64,000 bases of DNA from Oryza sativa Japonica Group (lineage: Eukaryota; Streptophyta; Magnoliopsida; Poales; Poaceae). Made by a program: the position numbers and the translations under genes. The notes under the pieces were generated by a model. The model ran no database searches. It was not told where the DNA came from and worked only from the letters and a program-made list of their open reading frames with translations. Below are positions 54,730 to 64,000 of the stretch, piece by piece (positions within the stretch are counted from its first letter, which is position 1; each line of letters starts with the position of its first letter). The DNA is taken from the NCBI RefSeq assembly GCF_034140825.1, contig NC_089035.1:42958001-43022000 (forward strand). The letters run 5' to 3'.

Positions 54730-55804
54730 TGCGATTGCTGTCCGTCGTCAAGCTCCCGACGCAAATCGAATCGAGGCCTAAAAGGCGAGGAATTGGCGGA
54801 GACGCTTGCGTGTCAGGACCGAGAGGATCGCGACTCGCGAGGGGAGGGGAAACCTAAAAAGTTGGACGTGGCGATGTGCGAGTCGGAGAAGGGGAAGGAG
54901 ACGCCTCGGCTTGGGCCGGGCCGAGGAGCCTGTATAATTTTTGGCCCAATCAATCTTTGGCACTTTAATTTGGTGGTTTTAAAAAGGTTATTATAATATA
55001 TTTTTTCCATGAAATATAATCCCTCTGTCCCTAATGCCTATATTTTTTTACACGGTTTTAAATAACATACTTTGTCCAGTATTGTATTCCATTCTATGAT
55101 CCCAACAAATATGAAATTATTAGCATTACATGAGAGTACTTTAAAATATGAATTTAGTGATATAACATGCATAATATAGTTAGTATGATTATTAGTCAAA
55201 AGTTACCGAGTTTGATTTTCCTTTAAAAAAAAGGATGCCCTATAATTTGGGACGGAGGGAGTACTAATGTTACAGTTTGGAACTTGAGTTTTCAGTGAGT
55301 TTCAAACCCCAAACAGAAGCTCGAAATCTGAAAAATTCAAGTCTCAGTATTCACGTATTCGTGGATGCAAGTCTGCTTGTTAGGCTGCTGACGATGGCAG
55401 CAATTAGCCTTTGCTTAAAAATACCAAAAAGAAAATAATAATAATAATAATAATAATGACACGCTGAAGTGGTTGGGGGCATCAGTAGTAGTATGTGGCA
55501 TGGACGAAGCAAGCATGAGCGCAGATAGCTGCTGGATCAAACAATTACAAGTGGCCATAAGACCATTACATCATGAAACGCAGTCATGATTCATCCATTA
55601 TATATTCCAACCTAAGAGAACCACAAAAGGTACAGCGGATGGAAATCGGTGGAACTTGTGTTCTTTTTTTTGTCGAACAGTACTTATTGCCAAGTTAAGT
55701 GACATCCCGTTACAACCAATTAACAATAATCGCGATCTTCAGCCACACTGGCAGGTTGATCAATTAGATAGATCTCAAACGCTTCAAATGCAAGCTACTC
55801 GACC
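54730..55804. other. Promoter of the unrecognised gene and intergenic DNA up to the PAM16 3' end
   Basis: TGGGCC/GGCCCA boxes lie at about 54913-54946, a MITE at 55019-55261, and an (ATA)n microsatellite at 55436-55457. No other gene. Confidence 0.5.
55019..55261. mobile_element. Stowaway-type MITE
   Basis: About 243 bp. Starts ATCCCTCTGTCCCTAATGCC after TA and ends TTTGGGACGGAGGGAG before TA (55262-55263). The internal halves are partly inverted. Confidence 0.65.
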
Positions 55805-57527
55805 TCAGCTAGGTACGTCGGGCTTTTGATATACAGCTTCTAGACATTCTTTAGCCCGATGAACTTTCGACTGGAGATAGAAGCTCCCATTCTTAGCATT
55901 CCTCTCAAACATAGTATCGTATTTCTGCAAAGTATTTCAACAAGACAGAAATTCAATGCTAGTTTCTGGCTAGAGCAAATGACTGCCATGTGCTTTTAAC
56001 AGTCTTAATTGGTAGAAAATTGATTTGCTGGAATGTATCAAGTTAATGAAAGCACATTGTCACAAACCTGGACGATCTCTTCCCAAGTCGACTTTTCGCT
56101 GATACCTAGTATTTGCCGGGCTTCTTGCTCAGTCATGGCCTTGCTGGCCCTTCGAATACCATTTATAGCTTCCTGGGCAGCTCCAGTTTTGTTTGCATCT
56201 ACAGGACAAAGGTAGAATTTATTATTAATTTCATTAGGGAATGCGTGGCATGGATGGTATAGTCAAAAGAGATGCAAAGGAAGCAAATGCTTCCATATAA
56301 ATTGGAAGCATATAAAGTAGGCTACTTAAGCTATGTTGAGCAACATTTAGAATGGACCGCAAAATCATTGATTGCCTTTCAGAAAAAAATGTGTGCCATG
56401 GAACATTTAGCAATGCAGTCACAAATTCACAGATGTCGCTTTAGATAATAATAAAAGAATTAGATGTTTTAGCATGAATATTGGTAGAAGGTTATGGCAG
56501 GAAAAAGCTATGTTCAACAATATCTGTACTGGAAAATTATCAGACAGTTCACAATCATATGCAATCAACAGTCTGCTAATCTTCAAGCAAACTATTTGGA
56601 ACAGTATATGCAATATCCCATTAACTCAGTCATGATCGAGAATCATCAAAAGTTACAGGTTAAAAGCACAGCCTAAAATTGTTGTATGATCCACATAGGC
56701 ATAACAAGGATGTGAACTGAACTACTAAAGAACCATGATGCAAAAGCTGAATCAAGTTGAAGGCATCATTTTGATTTTATCAAATGGTTATTTAAATCAT
56801 CAGATGACTTCAATAATCAATACACAACATAACACATATTTGTAGTACAAGCAGTTAGTGATAAATATATGAAAGAAACTAACAGACTGGAAATAGCACA
56901 TGCTTGTTACAGATGCCAACAAGAAAAATAACACAGGTCAGGATCAAGTTAGGTGCTTATTTCTTGTCCATTAATTTGACAGTAAGTTATTTTTTGGTAT
57001 CCTCAATTTGACTGGCAAAAAAATCGTGTTTAATAGTGCCCAGCACCACCATACTAGCATCCAAACCGTGCTAACAAAGAAACCACAAGGAACAGTGCAA
57101 CATGCCGCGTATGTTCAGAGTACTCAAAATACCATTTGCGCTGCACAACAATGAGTAGGTCACAACGAATCCAATTAACAACAACTATTACTGTGGCCAT
57201 CAATCACGATTTGTAAAACAGCATGTTAAGGGGTACCAGCAGCAAGATTGAGATTGAGTAAGAACAGCTCATGAGAGGAAGAGATGGGATACTCACTGAC
57301 GATGGCTTGGCGATACGCCTGGACCGCGGCCCTGCCCAGCACGGTGCCGCCGATGACGAGGAGATTCGCGAGAAGCCTAGCAGCCTGACAAATTAGGAGT
57401 TTCAAAAAAGGGTAAATTAGAAGCACGGCGACATTGGGGCTAAGTTCTAAAAGGGGAAGGATTAACAAGAACAAAACACTAGCAAAAAACAAATCCGAAA
57501 AAAGAAAATCCATTATCAGCATACCAT
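55805..57527 (-). CDS. PAM16: Mitochondrial import inner membrane translocase subunit PAM16/TIM16
   Basis: Exons: 57525-57527 (the start codon only), 57297-57384, 56068-56198 and 55805-55924; 113 residues. PAM16 is the J-like partner that recruits and restrains PAM18 in the TIM23 import motor on the matrix side of the inner membrane. An N-terminal hydrophobic stretch (AARLLANLLVIGGTVLGRAA, 2-21) precedes the degenerate J domain: MTEQEARQILGIS, STWEEIVQKYDTMFERN and GSFYLQSKVHRAKECLE. The HPD motif is absent, as expected for this family. Length matches the family (about 115). The ATG sits exactly at the exon end (GAG ATG|GTATGC), and the joined product MAARLLANL is the conserved start. Confidence 0.93.
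56199..57296 (-). other. Large intron of PAM16
   Basis: 1,098 bp with a GTGAGT donor. I see no element with clear ends and no other gene. Confidence 0.6.
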
Positions 57528-57894
57528 CTCGCTGTATCCTCCTCTTCCTTCGCTGGCGGCAGCGGCGGCGGCGATGGAACCCTAGGTGTGACCTCGACGT
57601 GGGAGCTCGCGGTGAGGGCGGCGAATCCCAATGGGCGAGGCGTGGCGGGGAGGGGAGAGCGCGCTGGCGGTGTTGCTCCCGCAGAAGCTGGAGATGACGG
57701 CGGCGAATCGCTGGCTGGTCCTCTCTCTCTCTCGGCGGCGGAGGCGGAGGCGGCGGTGGCTTGGTGTTTGTGTCGGGCTTGGCTTTGTGAATCGGGGTTG
57801 CGAGGAGGAGGAGCGCTCGGGTTTGGCTTTGTGGATTCGGACTCGTCTTGGGAAGCACGAAAGACGAGTGGGTAGTGGAACCCGCACTAGGTTC

Positions 57895-58018
57895 GGCCCA
57901 AAGGTACAATCTATTACTGGGCCTAAATTAGGCCCATTACATGCTATGGACTAAGTATTTCTTACATCCAGGCCCATTACATCTTATGGACTGTAAGTAT
58001 TTCTTACATTCAGGCCCA
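57895..58018 (-). promoter_or_regulatory. Array of five site II boxes in the PAM16 upstream region
   Basis: GGCCCA at 57895-57900, 57931-57936, 57971-57976 and 58013-58018, and TGGGCC at 57918-57923. The last three sit on a tandem repeat. Site II boxes are known in promoters of nuclear genes for mitochondrial proteins; the role here is inferred. Confidence 0.55.
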
Positions 58019-58048
58019 TTACATGTCATGGACTGTAAGTATTTCTTT
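57929..58048. repeat. Three tandem copies of a 40-42 bp unit
   Basis: Each unit reads AGGCCCATTACATG, then TATGGACTGTAAGTATTTC or close variants, then TTACATTC. Copies begin near 57930, 57970 and 58012. Confidence 0.85.
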
Positions 58049-58242
58049 CTTTTTGTTTTTTGATTTTGAAGAGTGCTTTATTTGTATTGTGCTATCAGAT
58101 CAGATTCAATTCAAATAACAATTGAGCTTCAATTCATATCCAGTTCATCATTGCCGTGCTATCGCACACAATTCATATATGTACAGATTAAGGTATATAT
58201 ATCTCGCAAAACACCTTGACTAAAGATAAGTCAAACAGTCAG

Positions 58243-61200
58243 TCATGAAACGTCGTCAGTCTGTGTCTGGGCCTTCACATTGCCATCGTCACCACCGTAA
58301 TTGTTGTACTTGTACGTGGTGGCGCACAAAAGGAAGTAGCCCAAGTTGACGGCGGCGAGCACGGCGAGCGTCCAGTACACGCAGTCCAGCCGCGACGCGT
58401 TCAGGTCGTCGGGCAGCCACGTCGTGCCCCTCTTCACCGCGTCCACCGCCGCCGCGCTCAGGTACGACCCCGCCGCGATGAACAGCGGCGGCATCGCCGT
58501 CGCCGTGCCGCGCAGCGACGCCGGCAGCTCGCCGTAGAACAGCGCCGTGTTCCCCGGCAGGTGCAGCGCCTCCTCCGCGCCGGTCAGCGCCAGCTGCGGC
58601 ACCAGCCACAGCACCGACATCGGCACGACCGCCGCCGCCGCCGCGGCGCGGCCGCGCGCGGCGCCGATCCGCCTCCGCTCGACGAGGGCCGCGACCGCCA
58701 TGCTGGCGACGTTGAGGGCGTGGCCGAGCCCGACGCGGCGTAGCGGGGTGATCGCGAGCTTGCCGGCGGCGGCGCAGAGCGGCGCGGCGACGCGGTCGAA
58801 GAGCGCGGCGGCGAGGACGAAGGCGGCGAGCACGGTGACCGTGATGGAGGCCGCCGGGACGGCGAAGCGCGGGCCGACGGCGCGGTCCATGGTGAGCGCC
58901 TGGAGGACGGTGAGGCTCACCTGCGCGTTCACCGTCACGCTGACGAGGATCCCCGACGACCAGAGCGGCAGCACGCGCACCACCGACTTCACGTCCTCCA
59001 CCTGCTGCACTGTGCACAGCCGCCACGGCTTCGCCACCGACCCGTCCTCCTCCCTCGTCTCCCCCGCCACCACCATGGCCGCTCGGTTCAAAAACCTAAC
59101 AAATTTCTTCAAAATTCGTTCATGTACATACGTTTTTGAACAATCTGAATTTGATTATTTGCATACCTGAATCTGTCACTTGGAGCTTGGTCAGCTCGTG
59201 GCACTGCGTCGTCACGATTGCATCCATGGTAATATTGGACTCGTGAACCCAAATCCACCGTTGCTTTCCTCGCCGCGGCGACGGCGACCCTGGCCATGGC
59301 CGTGAACGGACTGCCCTTGGGGACGGGCCGGCGGTAATGGCGGGAGCCGAGGAGCAGCGCGGCGAGGGCGAGCCCGGTGGTGGCGACGCAGACGCCGAAG
59401 CCGAGGGCCCAGCTGACGCCGTCCTGCACGTAGACGAGGACCGTGTCGCCGGTCGCGTAGGAGGCGTACAGGAACGCGAAGTAGCAACTGAAGAACCCGC
59501 CGCCCTGCCGCCGCCGCCGCGGCTGCCCCTCGCCGGCGAACTGGTCGGCGCCCAGCGCCGCCATGTTGTACCGCGTGCCGCCGTTGCCCGCGGCCAGGAG
59601 GCACAGCGCCGCGTAGAGGACGGCGGATTGCGCGGCGTTCGGCGGTTCGCACGACGTCGCGGTGGCGCCCCCGCCGCCGGCGCCACGCTGGCACGGCGGC
59701 GGGAGTAGCGACGGGAGCGCGGCCGTCAACGTGAACAGTACAAATGACTGCATGCGCATTTTTGCATCACGACATTATTGATTCCACAGACATATTTTCT
59801 CAGGTGGATTTACTCGTTTTCAAAGGTGGTTTACGATCTGGGACAGCTCAAACATTTTTGCAGTGATATTTACGCGCAGGTTAACCGCCTAGCCCCTTAG
59901 TACTATTGATGACAAGACATAATAGAACACAGAAGATAGGTTTTCGCTGGTGATATAATGGTTTATGATTTGAGACAACCTCAAACATTTACGTTGCGAT
60001 ATTAGTTTTATTGATGACGAGACACAATAGAACGTGTAAATGTAGGTTTTCAGTTTTTCACTAGTGGTTTAATGGTATATGATTTGAGACAGCCTCAAAC
60101 ATTCTCACTACGATATTATTTTGGACCGCCCGTGAAGAATAAATTAAGGATGGCACTAAAAAAATTGATATATGTACTTAGTATGTTATAATTGGTTATT
60201 ATTAACCCACGAACCACACGCAGGTTAACTATTTACTCCATCCGTCTCATAATATAATGGATTTTGACTTTTTGCTTACGCTGTTTGACCATTCGTCTTA
60301 TTCAAAAAATTCTAGAATTATTATTTATTTTATTTGTGACTTACTTTATTATCTAAAGTACTTTAAGCACAACTTTTCTTTTTTATATTTGCATAAATTT
60401 TTTAATAAAACAAGTGGTCAAACAGTGCAAGTAAAAGTTAAAATCACTTATATTATGAGACGGAGGGAGTAAATCCTTAATTATTTGGTGTCGACGATGA
60501 TTACATATACTCCCTCCGTTTCGAAACGTTTGACACCGTTGACTTTTTAGCACATGTTTGACCGTTCGTCTTATTCAAAAACTTTTGTGAAATATATAAA
60601 ATTATATGCTACATAAAAATATATTTAATAATGAATCAAATGATAGGAAAAAAAATTAATAATTACTTAAATTTTTTGAATAAAACGAACGGTCAAACAT
60701 GTTTTAAAAAGTCAACGGCGTCAAACATTTTGAAACGGAGGGAGTATAAAAAAACGATGAGGTTGCATGCTTACAAGGAGGGAGAAGACGAGGCCGGCGA
60801 CGGCGATGGGATAGGGGCCGAAGAAGGCGTCGGAGAGGGCGGCGGCGAGGACGGGGGCGAGCTGCATGCAGCCGCGGACGACGTTGGAGATCTGGGCGGC
60901 GTGGATGGCCTTCACGTTGTACTTGTGCACCAGGTACACGATGAGGTTGCTGCTCGTCGCGCTCATCGCCATCCCCAACCCTACCACGCTTCCTGCACAC
61001 ATACATTAAGTCGTAGTAACATTTTATTAAAACACCTACAAAAGCACAAATTTTTGTACGACGAAACTTAATTAACGTGTCAAGCCATGTAGTGCATGTG
61101 TATACTCTAATGTGTAGCTATAATAACTAGCTAATTACTCAAAATGAAATTAATGCAAGTGCATGGGAGATGGTATATAGACCTGCGAGAAACGGAATAG

Positions 61201-61249
61201 TAGTGATCCAGCCTCCTTTCTTCGTGTGGTTTTCATGGTCGGATGCCAT
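58243..61249 (-). CDS. NRT1/PTR family (NPF) transporter, nitrate-excretion (NAXT, NPF2) type
   Basis: Four exons: 61183-61249, 60775-60992, 59167-59747 and 58243-59095; 572 residues. A major-facilitator proton-coupled carrier with about 12 membrane helices; relatives at the plasma membrane move nitrate or other anions. The N-terminus HTKKGGWITTIPFLAG is followed by NLIVYLVHKYNVKAIHAAQI and NVVRGCMQLAPVLAAALSDAFFG (NPF core), then GNGGTRYNMAALGADQF and FFSCYFAFLYASYATGDTVL. The hydrophilic loop FRFLNRAAM...PWRLCTVQQVEDVKSVVRVLPLW spans exons 3 and 4. The usual ExxER motif of helix 1 is replaced by SVVGLGMAMSATSS, as in NPF2.1-2.7 (NAXT) proteins. Substrate cannot be assigned. Exons 3 and 4 are very GC-rich. 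Two MITEs lie in the second intron. Confidence 0.92.
59815..60130. repeat. Degenerate tandem repeat in the NPF second intron
   Basis: Three copies of about 105-120 bp, each with TTTATGATTTGAGACA or a variant, CCTCAAACATT, CGATATTA and GATGACGAGACACAATAGAA. The third copy is truncated. Confidence 0.7.
60236..60469. mobile_element. Stowaway-type MITE in the NPF intron
   Basis: 234 bp, TA-flanked (60234-60235, 60470-60471). Arms CTCCATCCGTCTCATAATATA and its mirror ending GAGACGGAGGGAG. Confidence 0.82.
60510..60744. mobile_element. Stowaway-type MITE immediately upstream of NPF exon 2 splice donor
   Basis: 235 bp, TA-flanked. Arms CTCCCTCCGTTTCGAAACG nearly perfect. The same subfamily as 19107-19342 but in the opposite internal orientation. 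It ends 30 bp from the exon at 60775. Confidence 0.87.
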
Positions 61250-62350
61250 ATATTATACTGGCCTGGTACCGGTAATTAAGCTAGCTTGATATAACTGGAT
61301 TGTGACTAATAATCAATTAATTATAATTATAAGTAGCAGAGATTAATTAACCGATTGAGCTACTTGGTCATGGTACTGAGATGGACGTATGCATATATTG
61401 AAATATATAGGCATGCACACACATGATGAATGGAATATCATATCTATCGATCGATCGAAGGTAGTGCACGTACAATGATGAAGGGAATAATTTCACATGG
61501 CGGCTAGCTGACCCTAAGCTATACAGATCTACCTATATAAAAACAGCAGCAGTATATTTACTGTTCATCCATTGCCTACCGGTGATTTGGAGTATCATAT
61601 ACTGTATCTATCTGCAGCCATGGAGCTAAAGCATAGGTCTGCCACTAACTGGCTGGTGATCACTGAGATGATGAGAGGATATATACCTTCATTTTGTCTC
61701 ACAAGATTTATTAAACTAACGACGATTATATTCGATCGAGCTGCTCTGTGTTATTGTCACCAATCGATGCAATGCATCTGTCGATCTATAGCTACTTAAT
61801 TAGTAGTAGCAAATTAATCGAAATAAACAAAGTTGAGCAAGCAAATTAAAGAATGCAGCCAGATGTGTGTGCACTGATGGACCCGGCATGTCGTGTCGTC
61901 TATATATCGATCGAATATAACGGTACGACGACTTCCGGCAAACGACGATCGATATATATGATGATCAATTCGATCGTCGATGGTTATTAAAAAAAAAAGA
62001 AAAAAAATCGTCGATCGATGGATCGTGATGGCGCCATGTATGTCGACACCCCCTTGATCGCTGATTCGTTGGTTCGTTGTTGGTCGTTGGTTAGTCCGGG
62101 CGGAGCGGGGCCTCGAGATGCGTGCCACCGCGCGAGGAACGCGGGATGAGCACATGGCTGTCCTCATCCACTGCTGCTGGGCCCCACCAGGTACTGTGTG
62201 CATGCATACGCTAATTAACGGCATGTCTAGTCCAAAACAAAAATTTGCACGCTTTCACCTTGAATGTTTGAAACATTGTAGTATTAAATATAGAAAACAA
62301 ATTAATTACATAGTTCGCCATGAAACATATAAGCCAGCTATAAACATATT
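61250..62350. promoter_or_regulatory. NPF upstream region
   Basis: AT-rich with several ATCGATCG runs (61444-61455, 61909-61914, 62012-62020). No gene is supported; the ORF at 61814-62224 has no recognisable content. Confidence 0.4.
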
Positions 62351-64000
62351 TTAAGGAAATAAATGATGAGAGAGAAGGACAGCGGGCTACAGATTGTAGC
62401 CAGCTGTAGCACAGACTCAGTGTGTGTATGACAGGTGGGACTAAATATTAATAGTGTAATATGTAACTATTGTATGAATGAGCTATTAGATTAGCTATAG
62501 ATGAATTGGAGCTAATAGTTGGCTATACTATCGAACTTGCTCTTACAGTAAACATTACTAATTATGGATTAATTAAGCTTAATAAATTCATCTCGCAGTT
62601 TTCTAACAGAATCTGTAATTTATTTTATTATTAGATTATATTTTATACTTTAAATATGTATCCGTATTTCCGATGTGACATGCTGGTTAATTATTTTTTT
62701 CAACTAAACAAAGCCTAAAGCCAATGTCTGTCTGCTTAATTCTCGCCGACACGCCGTCGATGAACTTCCGACCATATATATTTTGCCAATGATCGTCACA
62801 TGATAAGCTATAGTAAGTTCATCACGCGTGGTTCCCGTTTAGCGACAAATTAAAGAGACATAAAATTATTCTACATAAATATTTAAAACATATTTTATTG
62901 AATTTTGTTTAGATACTCCGCGGGAAACTCGTACGAATTTTAGAGGAGAAATATCATTAGACTAATTGAGCAGATAGATAAAGACATGGTGCCTCCGATT
63001 TCTTAAAGGAATTTAAACCATGCATGAGATTTGAGATCATGCTAAAAATCCACCAAAAAAGTGAAGGAAAAGAAGGATTCCCGTAGAATTTTTTCAACAA
63101 AATCTTATTTGCCAAATTTTAAATTGCTTGGGTTTTCCTCCTAATTAAGAACCTAATTGACTGAAATGTTTGAATTCCCGTATATCAGAACCAGTATCGC
63201 GTATAAAATTTGAATTATAAAAATGTTTATATAGGGATCGTATATGCGAAGAATATAGTACAAATTATCTGGTGATGTTTTTAAGTACTGATAAGCATAT
63301 TCTTATCAGTACTTGTGAGAAAAAAGATTGAGAAATCATTCTTTTAGTACAGGTCATACCTAAATCGTTACAAATTCAGCAACTTTGCTTAACAAATTAC
63401 TAATTTACTACCAGTAGTCTACAGAAAAAGAAAGATACAGTACAGCCGGGGTACAACCACATGGGTATGAGCTCATCATGTGTCCCAAATGTCCAATTCA
63501 CACTGCCACCGGTGACCGTCGATTAAAGCTACCTCCTGTGCAGCATGTATTCATAGCCGTCCTTTTATTTGGTGTATGCAATTTTCTACAGCGCTGCTAT
63601 AGCTACTTGTCAGCTGATGTATAATGCTTAGCTGTTTCTTTTTCGGTTTGTCGTGATTTCATGCATCTCATGAGGTCCCAACTAGCTCAATGTATCCTTT
63701 TTATTTCAAACTACCCCATTGCTACAACTTGAAAAATATCATTCATATTTGTATATATCCTTAGTCATCCAAAAAATTGCATCGTATCGATAATATAAGA
63801 CACGTCCAAATCACATTATATCAGTTCCTGTTTGTAACCGCCTGTTGCTATCAGCCAAGTTATTATTGAATTATTATTGCATTATTATTATTGGATGGTT
63901 AGATGACAAATCCAACCTCACCTTCTGCCATCGCTTGGCAAGAAGCTAAGCTAGCTACCCTTCCAAACAAGAGAGAGAGAGAGCTTGAATTGAAGTAACC
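62351..64000. other. Right-end intergenic DNA with repeat fragments
   Basis: Positions about 62370-62545 (CAGCGGGCTACAGATTGTAG, later TGGAGCTAATAGTTGGCTAT) resemble a dispersed rice repeat, and about 62560-62710 end in CAACTAAACAAAGCC like a MITE terminus, but boundaries are not visible. A GA microsatellite lies at 63970-63983. No gene is seen. Confidence 0.35.

Noticed and set aside
58289-59026. Long alternative-frame ORFs over the NPF exons
   Set aside because: GC-rich shadows; the true frame has the membrane helices and NPF motifs.
61814-62224. 136-codon minus-strand ORF upstream of NPF
   Set aside because: No recognisable domain and rich in simple ATCGATCG-derived sequence.

Overview
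The window is plant nuclear DNA, almost certainly from a grass and most probably rice (Oryza). Genes have many short introns and steep 5' GC enrichment, the intergenic DNA is packed with TA-flanked Stowaway-type MITEs, and every conserved gene reads as a monocot nuclear gene. I suspect a known rice chromosome 1 block, but without a search that is inference.

Layout from left to right: the 5' two-thirds of a C2/EF-hand phosphatidylserine decarboxylase gene (minus, running off the left edge); the divergent gene NdhO of chloroplast NDH (plus); the gamma-secretase subunit PEN-2 (plus); tRNA-Phe(GAA) (minus); about 7 kb of MITE-rich intergenic DNA; a DUF630/DUF632 membrane-anchor type protein (plus); organellar MnmG/GidA (minus); a 20-exon LRR receptor kinase of subfamily VIII-1 (minus); a copine/RING E3 ligase of the RGLG family (minus) with a Mutator-like element just upstream; tRNA-Arg(UCU) (minus); an unrecognised 367-residue protein gene (minus); the mitochondrial import motor subunit PAM16 (minus); an NPF transporter of the nitrate-excretion (NAXT) type (minus); and a gene-poor right end.

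The genes do not form an operon-like unit. Three serve organelles (NdhO, MnmG, PAM16), and each has a cluster of TGGGCC/GGCCCA boxes (site II, TCP-type) in its upstream region. In the PAM16 promoter three of these boxes lie on a roughly 41-bp tandem triplication.

Mobile elements are abundant: at least ten Stowaway-like MITEs, two of them with a second element nested inside; a MULE-type MITE with 9-bp target duplications; a 796-bp GC-rich MULE with a 9-bp target duplication; two tRNA-derived SINEs; and two or three extremely short LINE-type 3' tails with long target duplications. I saw no LTR retrotransposon, endogenous virus copy, CRISPR array or bacterial-type system. The strongest leads for a second look are the rearranged MULE locus at the RGLG promoter, the site II clusters, the in-frame 111-nt intron of MnmG, and the unrecognised gene at 52516-54729.
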